DNA from: Exiguobacterium alkaliphilum 12/1
GTDB taxonomy: Bacteria > Bacillota > Bacilli > Exiguobacteriales > Exiguobacteriaceae
Assembly (NCBI RefSeq): GCF_000714435.1
Contig: NZ_JJMW01000048.1
Span: 1 to 62,228 of the forward strand
DNA length: 62,228 nt
Reading direction: 5' to 3'
Shown: positions 42,701 to 50,453 of the stretch, piece after piece
Layout of the letters: each line of letters begins with the position of its first letter
Position numbering within the stretch: position 1 is the first letter of the stretch
Notes under the pieces: generated by a model
The model's input: only the letters and a program-made list of their open reading frames with translations
Database searches by the model: none
What the model was told of the DNA's origin: nothing
Translations under genes and position numbers: made by a program

Positions 42701-44224
42701 CTGCCCGAGTGTGAGCGTGGCCCCCGGCATGATATAGACGTCTTGATCGACGGTCATGTAGCTCCACCAGTCATCCGAGCTGACGATGATGGCGTTGACC
42801 GGTTCGATTTTCGGGAGCGTCGTCACCGTGAAGGCAAACCCATCGGACACGGTCGTCGTGTTTTGATTCAAGTCGGTCAGCGTAAGCGTATGTAACGCCC
42901 ATTTCCCTGCGCCTTCCGGGAAGTCGCTGCGGTTCAAGTCGAAGTGAAAACCTTCAGGCGTCACGTGCGAACTTGAGAGCGTGACGCGTTCCTCTCCGTT
43001 CACGAACACCGCCTCTGCCGACTTCAGCTTCAAGTCATCTGTAGCGTGGACGGTGAAGGACGCCGTGTCATGTTCGTCGAGTTCGACATCATTCGCTTCA
43101 AGACGATCGAAAGTCGGTACTACGGTGTCTGTTGAGGGGTAACGGATATTGAACCATTGATTGTCACTGGTGTCTAGATACCTAAACATCCTGTTTCCAA
43201 AACCATCCTCGGCATAGATAAAGTCAATCACATATTTACCTGACTCCATTCCTTCTTGGACAGTAATATATCCTTTGTATAGTCCATCACCATATGATGA
43301 GAGACTAACGTATTGTGAAGCCATCGTTCGAGGCTTTTTCAAGTGCAACTGGGCATACTTGATATAGGAGCTGTTATCTACAAGATAAATCTGTACCTCG
43401 ATTGTATCGCCAATCGTGTATTCCTTGTTCGTCAAGGAGTAGCTAATCATTTTCGGAGCTTCCGTGTCCGACTGAGTACCCTGGATTTCAAACCATTGAT
43501 TGTCCTCCGCATCTAAATACCTGAACGTTTTATTTCCATAACCATCCTCGGCGTAGATGAAGTCAATCACATATTTACCCGACTCCATTCCTTCTTGGAC
43601 AGTGACATAGCCTTTATATAATCCATTGTTCTGAGCTGACAATGGGACATAGTAGGATGCTCCTGTCTGAGGTTTTTTCAAGTGAAGTTGTGCATACTTG
43701 ATATATGAACTGTCATCCTCTAAATGAATCTCCACTTCGATTGTATCGCCAATCGTGTACTCCTTGTTCGTCAAGGAGTAACTGAGCACTTGCGGTGCTT
43801 CCGTGTCGGGAGTCGTCCCATAGATTTCAAACCATTGATTGTCCTCTGCATCTAAATACCTGAACGTTTTATTTCCATAACCATCCTCGGCGTAGATAAA
43901 GTCAATCACATACTTACCCGACTCCATTCCTTCTTGGACAGTGACATAGCCTTTATATAAACCATTGTTCTGAGCTGACAATGGGACATAGTAGGATGCT
44001 CCTGTCTGAGGTTTTTTCAAGTGAAGTTGTGCATACTTGATATATGAACTGTCGTCCTCTAAATGAATCGCCACTTCGATTGTATCGCCAATTGTGTACT
44101 CTTGGTTCGTCAATGAGTAACTGATCAGTTTCGGTGCCTCCGTATCCTCCATCGCACTTCCTGTCAGCTGAAACGAACTCATCACAAACATCACAATAAT
44201 AAGTTGAGCCATCCACTTCTTCAT
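39773..44224 (-). CDS. Large secreted repeat protein with Ig-like domains
   Basis: Secreted protein of 1483 residues. A signal peptide (about 1-25, ending GSA) is followed by three near-identical 113-residue repeats (about 27-365, each starting DTEAP and ending after DNQWFEI). Next come a non-repeated region (about 366-800) with a carbohydrate-like beta-helical stretch near TLTLGQNTILNGNVYVGG, eight Ig-like repeats of about 65 residues (about 800-1320; core ATLNGxPFxSG and AGNET), and two C-terminal modules shared with the truncated neighbour. There is no LPXTG, SLH or GW anchor, so it may be released or held by binding to polymers. The ATG at 44224 follows AAAGAGG. Likely an adhesin or matrix protein; ligand unknown. 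Confidence 0.85.
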   Translation of the reverse strand: MKKWMAQLIIVMFVMSSFQLTGSAMEDTEAPKLISYSLTNQEYTIGDTIEVAIHLEDDSSYIKYAQLHLKKPQTGASYYVPLSAQNNGLYKGYVTVQEGMESGKYVIDFIYAEDGYGNKTFRYLDAEDNQWFEIYGTTPDTEAPQVLSYSLTNKEYTIGDTIEVEIHLEDDSSYIKYAQLHLKKPQTGASYYVPLSAQNNGLYKGYVTVQEGMESGKYVIDFIYAEDGYGNKTFRYLDAEDNQWFEIQGTQSDTEAPKMISYSLTNKEYTIGDTIEVQIYLVDNSSYIKYAQLHLKKPRTMASQYVSLSSYGDGLYKGYITVQEGMESGKYVIDFIYAEDGFGNRMFRYLDTSDNQWFNIRYPSTDTVVPTFDRLEANDVELDEHDTASFTVHATDDLKLKSAEAVFVNGEERVTLSSSHVTPEGFHFDLNRSDFPEGAGKWALHTLTLTDLNQNTTTVSDGFAFTVTTLPKIEPVNAIIVSSDDWWSYMTVDQDVYIMPGATLTLGQNTILNGNVYVGGRLRLTGGVQAKREIRASNFTFGYYYPYQDGMVTMSGSNSISSMIATNNLYGTLPFRLSETPVFETNGKVNVSGSYVPLGTLFVNGEVIQAKANGTFRLTVPTPSDNMLRFTMTDQFGKIHRWTYKVYSPDLPVVTTNKNSGIYLQGETVELTTTKQATIYVSKNDASPQPYTEAMPLNDSVTLTAYSIDEAELTSENVTRRYEVFHVEDVTNRDTSIQGKAEPGTELTLTLGSLPVQTTAKPDGTFVFDGLELSDGTFTIQAKRGLFTSGEYTKPIRDVLPPVVSGITDGSSVATPVTLSFNEGTATLNGKPFGSGETIDQDGTYILVVRDTSGNETTRQFTIDQTAPIITGVTDRALLNQAVTVTFNEGTATLNGKPFAGGSVNAEGTHVIRVVDLVGNATLVTFTIDLTAPGIEGIDQTFYQDGVTPVFTEGVAKLNGQPFTSGTRITAEGAYTLRLRDAAGNETTREFNIDRTPVTVNGVADGLTKDVVTPIFIEGTATLNGKPYTSGTPITTDGAYTLVVTDQAGNTTTHTFTIDRTAPLVTGVTNGTFNQDVTPVFEETATLNGQAFTSGTIITEEGTYVLVVTDQAGNVTEIRFTIDRTKVEVSGVEDGKTFVRATPRFSEGKATLNGVPFASGQAVTKDGSYTLRVIDEAGNETVVRFTIDATPPVLSGLTKGNTHYREVAPLFTEGVATLNGQPFVSGTRISREGVYTLRLVDTIGNETVETFTIDRTRPVVTGVTANQLTNQSVTIRFNEGTATLNGKAFRTNTQVSASGKYALRVTDAAGNYSSISFTIDKVGPTKPTILKLTNKSTRVTGKTEAGATVLITYDGRTYTTKASSTGVYAYNVKTTKPGAIVSVRARDAAGNASSLTSVKVLNTFPSFTINAVKSTQTVVTGKGNRNATVQAFVGTKAISKPVKVDAKGNYRLTIPKQKTGTVLTVNMTQTGYEGMKKTSKVVR
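40262..41826 (-). repeat. Eight tandem Ig-like coding repeats
   Basis: Eight consecutive units of about 195 bases encode the pattern P-x-V-x-G-V ... F-x-EG-x-ATLNG-x-PF ... GNET ... FTID. Units are diverged, so expansion is old. The fifth unit is one residue short in the FxEG segment (VFEETATLNG). Confidence 0.85.
43130..44146 (-). repeat. Three near-identical 339-base coding repeats
   Basis: Three adjacent units each encode 113 residues from DTEAP to about six residues after DNQWF. The first two are almost identical at the DNA level and the third differs more, which points to recent expansion or gene conversion and makes the region prone to copy-number change and misassembly. Confidence 0.85.
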
Positions 44225-44290
44225 CAATTTTCCTCTTTCCCATCTATATATGTAGACTTTTGAATGTTAATCCTATAAATCCCAACTAAG

Positions 44291-44299
44291 AATATAGCA
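44291..44299 (-). promoter_or_regulatory. Extended -10 element of the surface-protein gene
   Basis: TGCTATATT on the minus strand lies about 67 bases before the start codon. No clear -35 box is present. Confidence 0.4.
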
Positions 44300-44352
44300 C
44301 GTTTCTCAAAAACAGGATGACCTATTTTTAAAAACGAGTGTATGATTGCACC

Positions 44353-44380
44353 AAAAAAGAGTGAAGCCACATCGCTTCAC
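44353..44380 (-). terminator. Rho-independent terminator of the transglutaminase-like gene
   Basis: On the minus strand GTGAAGC and GCTTCAC pair around a six-base loop and are followed by TCTTTTTT. Confidence 0.8.
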
Positions 44381-44387
44381 CCCTGCC

Positions 44388-45569
44388 TCACTCATAGTTC
44401 GCCATCGCCGTCACTGGATACTTCCCTTCCTCCCACGAATGGTCCGCTCGCAATGTCGCATCGGACACTAAGAAGTAGTCGTACCGGACTTTCCCCGGCT
44501 GGTTCGGCACCGGATCGTTCCACGTCGTGTCCAAGTGATACCATTCCCCGTCAAGCTTGACGAGGTTCCACGCGTGAAGACCGGTCTCGACTTCTCCTGA
44601 GATATATCGCGTCTCGACACCGGCCGCTTCTAATAGAAGCAACGTCGTCAGCGCATACCCCTCACAGACGCCTTCCCCATTGAACAATATCGAGTACGGC
44701 GTGTACGGGCTCGCCGCGCTCTCCAAGTTATACGCCGTGTTCAACACGACGAAATCGTTCACGTATTTCACTTTCTCAAAGTCGTTCAGCCCGATCGGCA
44801 TCTCTTGCACGATGCGCTCGACGCGGGCCGCGATCTGATGGGCCTCATCTGTCGTCATGTCGTACGCCAACTTCATGTCGAGGTCGACATAGCCCCCGTG
44901 ATCCCGATATTGACTCTCCCCGCCCCGAGACAAACGGAAGACGTAGATGTGATTCGCCTCGAGCCAGTCCCACGCGGCTTCCATCGTCTCCTCAAAGTCT
45001 CTCGTTTTCCCGATGTAACGGATGCTGAACGCCTCATCGAATCGGCTCATGTGATAGGCGAGTGCCATCCCGAGTTCCTCAGGTGAAGCGATTTGGCTCG
45101 GCAATTCGAACGTTTCATCAAGTATCGTGGCCGACGAACTTACCACATGTCGCGAACCCGGCCACTCGATGATCTTTGCCTCTTGGTACGTCGCATATCC
45201 GCCGACCGCACTCACACCCAACATGATCAACGCCAACACGTTGCGTCCTGTCATCGCAATCGAAGACCAGACCGCCGAGCGTCGACTTTTGATTAACCGA
45301 TTCAACTCATCGCTCACAAGTTGCTCCAATTCGGCTCGTTTCATCTTCACGTTCGAGTGGACTTGGAACACGACTTTTCGATAGATTGGATCGAGCAAGT
45401 CAAACTGTCGGGCCGGGTTATGTTCCGCCCGTTTCAATTCGTCGTCGATCGTTCGCAGTTCTCGTCGCAACGCCTGCTGAACGAGTCTTGTCGCACGCCC
45501 AGTTCGGAACAATAGTACACCCACTCCTCCGCTCAATCCCATAATCAACATATACATAATGATTTCCAC
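44388..45569 (-). CDS. Membrane-anchored transglutaminase-like protein
   Basis: Protein of 393 residues with an N-terminal helix (about 3-18), a charged cytoplasmic segment (about 20-105), a second helix (about 108-127) and an extracytoplasmic transglutaminase-like domain. The catalytic Cys is in NGEGVCEGYA, and the His and Asp in LHAWNLVKLDGEWYHLDTTWNDP (as HAWNLV and HLDTTW). Bacterial members act as proteases or cross-linkers at the envelope. The GTG at 45569 was chosen because AGGAG stands eight bases before it; the ATG 18 bases further upstream has only a weak site. It is monocistronic and divergent from the nuclease operon. A processing role on the nearby secreted repeat protein is possible but speculative. 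Confidence 0.83.
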   Translation of the reverse strand: MEIIMYMLIMGLSGGVGVLLFRTGRATRLVQQALRRELRTIDDELKRAEHNPARQFDLLDPIYRKVVFQVHSNVKMKRAELEQLVSDELNRLIKSRRSAVWSSIAMTGRNVLALIMLGVSAVGGYATYQEAKIIEWPGSRHVVSSSATILDETFELPSQIASPEELGMALAYHMSRFDEAFSIRYIGKTRDFEETMEAAWDWLEANHIYVFRLSRGGESQYRDHGGYVDLDMKLAYDMTTDEAHQIAARVERIVQEMPIGLNDFEKVKYVNDFVVLNTAYNLESAASPYTPYSILFNGEGVCEGYALTTLLLLEAAGVETRYISGEVETGLHAWNLVKLDGEWYHLDTTWNDPVPNQPGKVRYDYFLVSDATLRADHSWEEGKYPVTAMANYE

Positions 45570-45637
45570 GATAGCCGCTCCTCGCATTCTTCTTTACCAG
45601 TTAGAATATTTTCCCTACCCAGCACCCTCTATAAGTA

Positions 45638-45643
45638 TATAAT
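45638..45643 (+). promoter_or_regulatory. Candidate -10 box of the three-gene nuclease operon
   Basis: A consensus TATAAT lies 31 bases before the start of the first gene in a very AT-rich stretch. The -35 region is poor (CTACCC at 17-base spacing). Confidence 0.4.
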
Positions 45644-45674
45644 AACTTTATAAACAATATATGGAAGGTGTTGC

Positions 45675-47366
45675 ATGATGAACATTAATACATATTTGAA
45701 AGAATACGCCCACACACTACTCGGCGACGGCACACATATCGCCCCGAACGTTCCCGACAAAAAATTGAACGGAGCCATTAAGAATTATGCGGAGGACGCG
45801 CTTCCTGAACACGTTGTCGTCTTATACGATTCAACGCTCTTTAAGAGCGGTAAAGAAGGCATGCTGTTTTTAGGTGACCGCTTCTATTTCAAACCGTTGC
45901 TCGAGAAGCCGATTTGCGTCTACTACAAGGATTTGCAACGCGTCGATTTGGACCGTGAAGTCACATACAAGAACGATAAGCGAAAAGAAAAACTTCATAT
46001 CGTCATGCACACAGAGAAATACGATTACAGTCTGTCTGACAAGCTTGCGACGTATAACGTCGAAGGCGTCGTCGAGCTATTGAACGGGATTTCCGCTTTG
46101 AAAGACAAGGAAGACGAGCTCATCAACGTCTCACAGGTCACCCCGCTCGCCGACTTGCCCGAGGCGTATAAGCTCACCTACTTAAAAGTCTTGGCAAACT
46201 TCACGTTCTTCGATGATCAACAGATTGATGCCGAAGAGTATAGCGAACTGATGTCGCTCGTTACCCGTATCCATCTCAGTTCGGACTATCGCTTGCAACT
46301 TCGGGGCTATTTGAGCAATCCGAATGAACATGCACCGACGATCGCGTTGATTGATGAATTACGCGACTTGTCGACGACCATCGACTTCTCGATCGTCGAG
46401 AAATCGTTGTTCAAAGACTTACTCTATCTGTTCAAACTGAAGCGCCCGCTCTCGGCTTGGTTCGAGAACAAGTTTCTTGAAGAGTTGAAAGAAGTTCTGT
46501 CGATTTCGCGAGAAGAAATCGAACTGATCTCAAGCGCCATCCAAAGCGACGAAGATATTTTGACGTTTCGGAAAAACGACTCGGAAATCGCCAAGTCGAT
46601 GAAAGACTTGGCGGCGAAAGCAGCCGCGGTCGGTGTCCCGCTCACCGCTATCTACTTGTCCGGTTCGGTCGTCGGATTGAGTGCGGCCGGGTTGACGTCT
46701 GGTCTCGCCTCTCTCGGCATGGGTGGTCTGCTCGGCTTCTCGAGCATGTTCACGGGTATCGGGGTGCTCGTCGTCATCGGGGTCGGGACGTATCAAGGAT
46801 TGAAGAAAATCACGGGCATGAAAGACGTCGAGAATAACAAGCAACGTGAATACATGCTCCAGGCCATCATCCGAAACACACAACAAACCCTCAACTACCT
46901 GCTCGAAGACATCAATGAAATCTCGAATCGACTCGTCGCTGCCGTGCAGCATGGTAACGCCAACTCGGAGAAAATCAACCAGTTATCGAACATGCTACAA
47001 ATGCTCAATGCGAGTGCCCAGTTCAGTGCCGGCAAACAAGTCCATTCTCAAAAAGAACAGGTCATCACGCAACTCCCTTCGAAACTGAGTACGATTCGGT
47101 TAGACGAGTTGACGTCAAAACCGACACATCAAAAACTTCGTGATTACGTGTACACGTGTTACGCCCCGAAACTTGTCCAACTCGATGATGTGACGTTCGA
47201 TTCCGAGGAAGCGCTCGTCTTGAAGGATACGCTCACGCTCGAAGAATTGGAGCAGTTGAACGAATCACTCCAAGCAATCGGCTACTTCGACGTATCGGGA
47301 GGCGGGCTCGCCGAAGTCACGGGTGGGGCGAAGCGCCTCGTCAAGAACGTATTCGGTGACAAATGA
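45675..47366 (+). CDS. PH-like / TerB-like protein with glycine-rich hydrophobic segment
   Basis: Orphan protein of 563 residues and first gene of a coupled three-gene operon. The N-terminal region (about 45-145) looks like a bacterial PH domain: VVVLYDSTLFKSG, GMLFLGDRFYF and YYKDLQRVDL. A helical region with acidic DDQQIDAEEYSELMSLV (about 175-192) resembles TerB-like domains. Residues about 321-375 are hydrophobic and Gly-rich (SAAGLTSGLASLGMGGLLGF), able to form one or two membrane-inserting helices, followed by a coiled coil (about 390-460). The combination suggests a sensor fused to a membrane-acting part. No enzymatic motif is seen. The operon also encodes a PD-(D/E)XK nuclease, so a defence role is plausible but unproven. 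Confidence 0.75.
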   Translation: MMNINTYLKEYAHTLLGDGTHIAPNVPDKKLNGAIKNYAEDALPEHVVVLYDSTLFKSGKEGMLFLGDRFYFKPLLEKPICVYYKDLQRVDLDREVTYKNDKRKEKLHIVMHTEKYDYSLSDKLATYNVEGVVELLNGISALKDKEDELINVSQVTPLADLPEAYKLTYLKVLANFTFFDDQQIDAEEYSELMSLVTRIHLSSDYRLQLRGYLSNPNEHAPTIALIDELRDLSTTIDFSIVEKSLFKDLLYLFKLKRPLSAWFENKFLEELKEVLSISREEIELISSAIQSDEDILTFRKNDSEIAKSMKDLAAKAAAVGVPLTAIYLSGSVVGLSAAGLTSGLASLGMGGLLGFSSMFTGIGVLVVIGVGTYQGLKKITGMKDVENNKQREYMLQAIIRNTQQTLNYLLEDINEISNRLVAAVQHGNANSEKINQLSNMLQMLNASAQFSAGKQVHSQKEQVITQLPSKLSTIRLDELTSKPTHQKLRDYVYTCYAPKLVQLDDVTFDSEEALVLKDTLTLEELEQLNESLQAIGYFDVSGGGLAEVTGGAKRLVKNVFGDK

Positions 47367-48868
47367 AACGGACCGAACAACAGCTGACCGACAAGGCGAA
47401 GGCGTTGCTCACCCAACAACACCAAGCCACGAAAGCCGAACAACGTCTAGGTGATGTCCAGACGCATTTGAGCCAACTTGAAGAAGCGCAAGACGCGCAA
47501 TCGGAAGTGCTCGACCAGTTGTTCGAAGACATGATGCGGCTCATGGACGGACAGGCGACGCAAACGGTGGTCACCCCGCTCGCGCCACTCGCCGTCCCAA
47601 CGTTTGAGGAAATCCAGCCGATTCAAGTCGCGGACGTCTCGTGGGAAAGCTATTTGGACAACCTCGACACGTATGCGGCACGCCATGACGTGACCGGACG
47701 AGACGACCCGTTCGCCCACTTGTTGACGGCACGACAACGGCACGACTTGGCGACCGCGTTCAAAGCGGACTTCTTGCTGAAGGAGGCGGAATGTGACTGC
47801 TACGATTACATGATTGCGTCCTTCAGCGGCCTTGTCGCTGGTCTCATCGACAGTTTCTTTGTCGGTTCACCGAAGGACAGCAAACTCCGGCGTTGGTCAG
47901 ATGAGAAAGTCGACAACGTCGTCATCCAGTTCGCGAACCTCGTCTGGAAACAAGACAAACAGAACGGTGGCCGCCTCCGCAAACAACCGGATTCGATTGC
48001 GAGTGCCATCGGTTATTTAGAGCGTCGCTTTAAAGTGAACTATGACGCGCGGTATGCGAAAGATTTGAACATGGGGGACGCGACACTCAACATGCGTCCG
48101 GCGGACCACCATTTGAAATCGCTCGCCCACGCACCGGACATCGTCGGTCTGTTCTTTTCCATCTTGGATCAGTTCACGGGCAAGGCAAGCTTCGTCTCGG
48201 ACGGTCGGCTGCTTCGTCTCGAACCGAAACAGGACGGTACGCCACGGCTCCAAGGTGAGAATCTACTGGCCAAACTATTCGCCGGTTTCGCGAACTGGCT
48301 CGGGCATCTCTTGTCCGACGTATCGGGGTCGAGCGGTGTGCGCGGGCACGACGACGGGCGGCGCGGCGCCGGTATCCCGCTCCCGTTCTTTGAGTTGTTT
48401 CAATTCGCTGACTTCGGGCACATCTCCCACGACGGGGGGACGCTCTCGTTCGCCGACTTCTCGACGAAAGTGTTCGAGAGCAGCTATGATGCGCGTCACG
48501 GTGTGGCGATGGCGGTGCCGGTCGTCTTCAACGAACTCGTCATCCGTCTGCTCTGGGGATTGAAGAGCCTGCTTTATCATAAGAACGGCTGGCTTCACTC
48601 GATACCGGTCGGCAACAAGCCGACACTCCGGAAGATGTTACTCGTCGGCCACGGTGCCCTCTGTCTGACCGACGGGATCGATGCCTACATCCGGAGCGGA
48701 AACGTCCCGATTTTGTTTGCGACGCGCGTGAACTACGTCGCCTGGAGTCGCTTCGCATACGCCGCGACGCAAGAGCTGAAGCATGTGCTCGGGAAAGACG
48801 TGTACGATTGGGGAGCGGTCGACGCCCATCTCGAGCAAGAATGGAAGAAACTTAGCCGTACAGATTAA
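47363..48868 (+). CDS. Orphan helical protein of the nuclease operon
   Basis: Unrecognised protein of 501 residues whose ATG overlaps the stop of the first gene (ATGA). It starts with a coiled coil (about 4-60). The rest is mostly helical with conserved-looking stretches: YDYMIASFSGLVAGLIDSFFVG (as SFSGLVAGLIDSFF), GIPLPFFELFQF, FNELVIRLLWGLKSLLYH and LLVGHGALCLTDGIDAYI. The internal hydrophobic helices could be buried or membrane-associated. No nuclease, ATPase or toxin signature was found. Coupling to both neighbours by start/stop overlap suggests a complex with fixed stoichiometry. Confidence 0.75.
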   Translation: MKRTEQQLTDKAKALLTQQHQATKAEQRLGDVQTHLSQLEEAQDAQSEVLDQLFEDMMRLMDGQATQTVVTPLAPLAVPTFEEIQPIQVADVSWESYLDNLDTYAARHDVTGRDDPFAHLLTARQRHDLATAFKADFLLKEAECDCYDYMIASFSGLVAGLIDSFFVGSPKDSKLRRWSDEKVDNVVIQFANLVWKQDKQNGGRLRKQPDSIASAIGYLERRFKVNYDARYAKDLNMGDATLNMRPADHHLKSLAHAPDIVGLFFSILDQFTGKASFVSDGRLLRLEPKQDGTPRLQGENLLAKLFAGFANWLGHLLSDVSGSSGVRGHDDGRRGAGIPLPFFELFQFADFGHISHDGGTLSFADFSTKVFESSYDARHGVAMAVPVVFNELVIRLLWGLKSLLYHKNGWLHSIPVGNKPTLRKMLLVGHGALCLTDGIDAYIRSGNVPILFATRVNYVAWSRFAYAATQELKHVLGKDVYDWGAVDAHLEQEWKKLSRTD

Positions 48869-48882
48869 TGAAGGAGTCCGCC

Positions 48883-50211
48883 ATGACCTACTCACTAGAG
48901 AACATCTTACAACTTGAAAACACACCTGAATTCAATAAACTCGACCAACAGTTCAATGCGTTCAACCCGTTCAAAGTGCTTCGCGTCGCCAATTATGAGA
49001 TTCGTCATTCGAACGTGCTCGCCTGGTTGTTCGACCCGAACGAGAACCATCGCCTCAATAGCGTGTTTCTACGGAAGGTGCTCATGCATCTCATCATGAA
49101 AGCAGACAATGAAAACAAAATCGATGCGTTCGATTATTTAGCGTTCGCCCATACCCCTTTGTCTGACGTTGTCGTCCATCGAGAGTGGTCGAAGCGAGGC
49201 GTAGGTGCAATCGATTTGCTCATCGAGATCCCGACGTTGAACGTAATCGTATTCATCGAAAACAAGGTGCACGCCATTGAGTCGTCAGGCCAACTCGATC
49301 GGTATGTAACAAGCGTGACCGAACACTATCCGCATCGAGACATTCTTCCCGTCTTTTTGACTTTATCCGGGGACGCACCTTCCCATGACGCGTATTGGAT
49401 GTTGACGTATGACGAAATCTTACGCATCATCAAGCACGAGCTTGAACTGAACCATACAACGATGGCCGACACGATTCACGACTTCCTGTCCTACTATGTC
49501 GCGCTCCTCGAAGAACGACTCGTCGATGACGAAGCGACGACGGAGACGGCGTTGCAACTTTATCAAGACTATACGTTGGCCATCCATCTTTTGTACGCGA
49601 ACGCCAACCCGGCGAAACAAAAGCAAGTGGAATTGCGTCAAGCGGTCAAGCTACTCGCCACGTTCGACGAAACGACGAAACAGCATCTAAGGCTCATCTA
49701 CCATCGGAAGCGCCAAACGATTGACTATCTCTTCAAGATTGGGTGCAACATCCTCCGTCAAGCGTTTCGCGAGTTCGTGAGCGAACAGAACATCACGACC
49801 TATTCCGCCCATACACGCGTCCCGCACTTCGTGATGGATGACTGGTTGCCGTCGTTACAGAAGATGCATCGTTTGAAACGCTACTGGCTCAACTACGGCC
49901 TCATCGTCTGGTTCGAGCGCAAAGGCAGTAAACGACTCAAGCTTTACGTCGAGGTCGGGCCAATCAATTATAAGGAGCGACTCGAACTTTTGGAGGCACT
50001 CGAAGTAAAAGGCATCTCGTTCTTAAAATCAGGGAAACAAGAAGAGAAAAAGTTTACCCGCATCTACACCGAGACAATCGACGTGTCAGATTGGACGAAC
50101 GCCACCGTCGTCAAAGACGCGATGATGACACTCATCGAAGACCCTACTTTCCGCTCGTTCAGCGCAACCGTGACCGACATGTTGGATGAACTGTATGCTA
50201 TCAACGCCTAA
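48883..50211 (+). CDS. PD-(D/E)XK superfamily nuclease (PDDEXK_4-like)
   Basis: Protein of 442 residues with an N-terminal PD-(D/E)XK nuclease domain. RHSNVLAWLFDPNENH (about 41-56) is typical of the PDDEXK_4 group. The active site reads GAIDLLIEI (Asp about 111) and VIVFIENKVHA (Glu about 126, Lys about 128), followed by the helix motif GQLDRY. The C-terminal half (about 190-440) is helical with no recognised domain. The ATG at 48883 follows AAGGAG; an ATG overlapping the previous stop (48868) would put that site inside the gene. It is the last gene of the operon and stops exactly at the shared terminator. Such nucleases occur in phage-defence loci, which is the best guess for this operon. 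Confidence 0.85.
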   Translation: MTYSLENILQLENTPEFNKLDQQFNAFNPFKVLRVANYEIRHSNVLAWLFDPNENHRLNSVFLRKVLMHLIMKADNENKIDAFDYLAFAHTPLSDVVVHREWSKRGVGAIDLLIEIPTLNVIVFIENKVHAIESSGQLDRYVTSVTEHYPHRDILPVFLTLSGDAPSHDAYWMLTYDEILRIIKHELELNHTTMADTIHDFLSYYVALLEERLVDDEATTETALQLYQDYTLAIHLLYANANPAKQKQVELRQAVKLLATFDETTKQHLRLIYHRKRQTIDYLFKIGCNILRQAFREFVSEQNITTYSAHTRVPHFVMDDWLPSLQKMHRLKRYWLNYGLIVWFERKGSKRLKLYVEVGPINYKERLELLEALEVKGISFLKSGKQEEKKFTRIYTETIDVSDWTNATVVKDAMMTLIEDPTFRSFSATVTDMLDELYAINA

Positions 50212-50252
50212 AAAAGACCATCGCACTTGTCTCAGACAAGTGCGATGGTTTT
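50212..50252. terminator. Terminator shared with a galM remnant
   Basis: ACCATCGCACTTGTC and GACAAGTGCGATGGT form a perfect 15-base stem with a short loop, A-run before and T-run after. It is homologous to the terminator after intact galM at 53656-53699. Confidence 0.9.
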
Positions 50253-50256
50253 CTGT

Positions 50257-50384
50257 TTATTCTGCACGAAACGTATAAACCGTCCTCGAGTGATACAACT
50301 CTCCCGGGTTCAGTTCAATCGATGTCGTCACGTCAAGATGGTCCCGTGCCTGCTCTTCGAGGACGATGGCGTTATGCTTTTGCC
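50257..50384 (-). pseudogene. 3' remnant of a galM (aldose 1-epimerase) gene
   Basis: About 42 codons on the minus strand encode QKHNAIVLEEQA, then DVTTSIELNPGELYHSRTVY and a stop. They align with the C-terminus of intact GalM at 53.7 kb (QKHSAICLEAQA, SIELNPGELYYSRTVYRF). The copy includes the homologous terminator but lacks a start. Divergence from the intact gene shows it is not a recent exact duplication. Similarity stops abruptly at TATGCTTTTGCC, the boundary of the AT-rich cassette. Confidence 0.85.
50373..50384. other. Putative att-like junction, left
   Basis: The 12 bases TATGCTTTTGCC are identical in the galM remnant and in intact galM (53831-53842). Homology between the two galM ends stops immediately after this segment. 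It may be the crossover site of an integrated cassette or an accidental recombination edge. Confidence 0.4.
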
Positions 50385-50404
50385 AGCTGCTCTAATCATT
50401 CGAC

Positions 50405-50441
50405 AAAAAAAGCCAGCTTTCCCTTAAGTGGAAAGCTGGCT
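50405..50441 (-). terminator. Terminator of the AT-rich cassette
   Basis: AGCCAGCTTTCC and GGAAAGCTGGCT form a perfect 12-base stem. On the minus strand it is followed by TTTTTT, so it ends the operon 53252 to 50454. Confidence 0.9.
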
Positions 50442-50453
50442 TCCTCAGACAAT

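Noticed and set aside
43130..44146. Three 339-base repeats as a mobile or CRISPR-like repeat
   Set aside because: They are in-frame coding repeats of one secreted protein without spacers; no CRISPR array or cas gene was seen.
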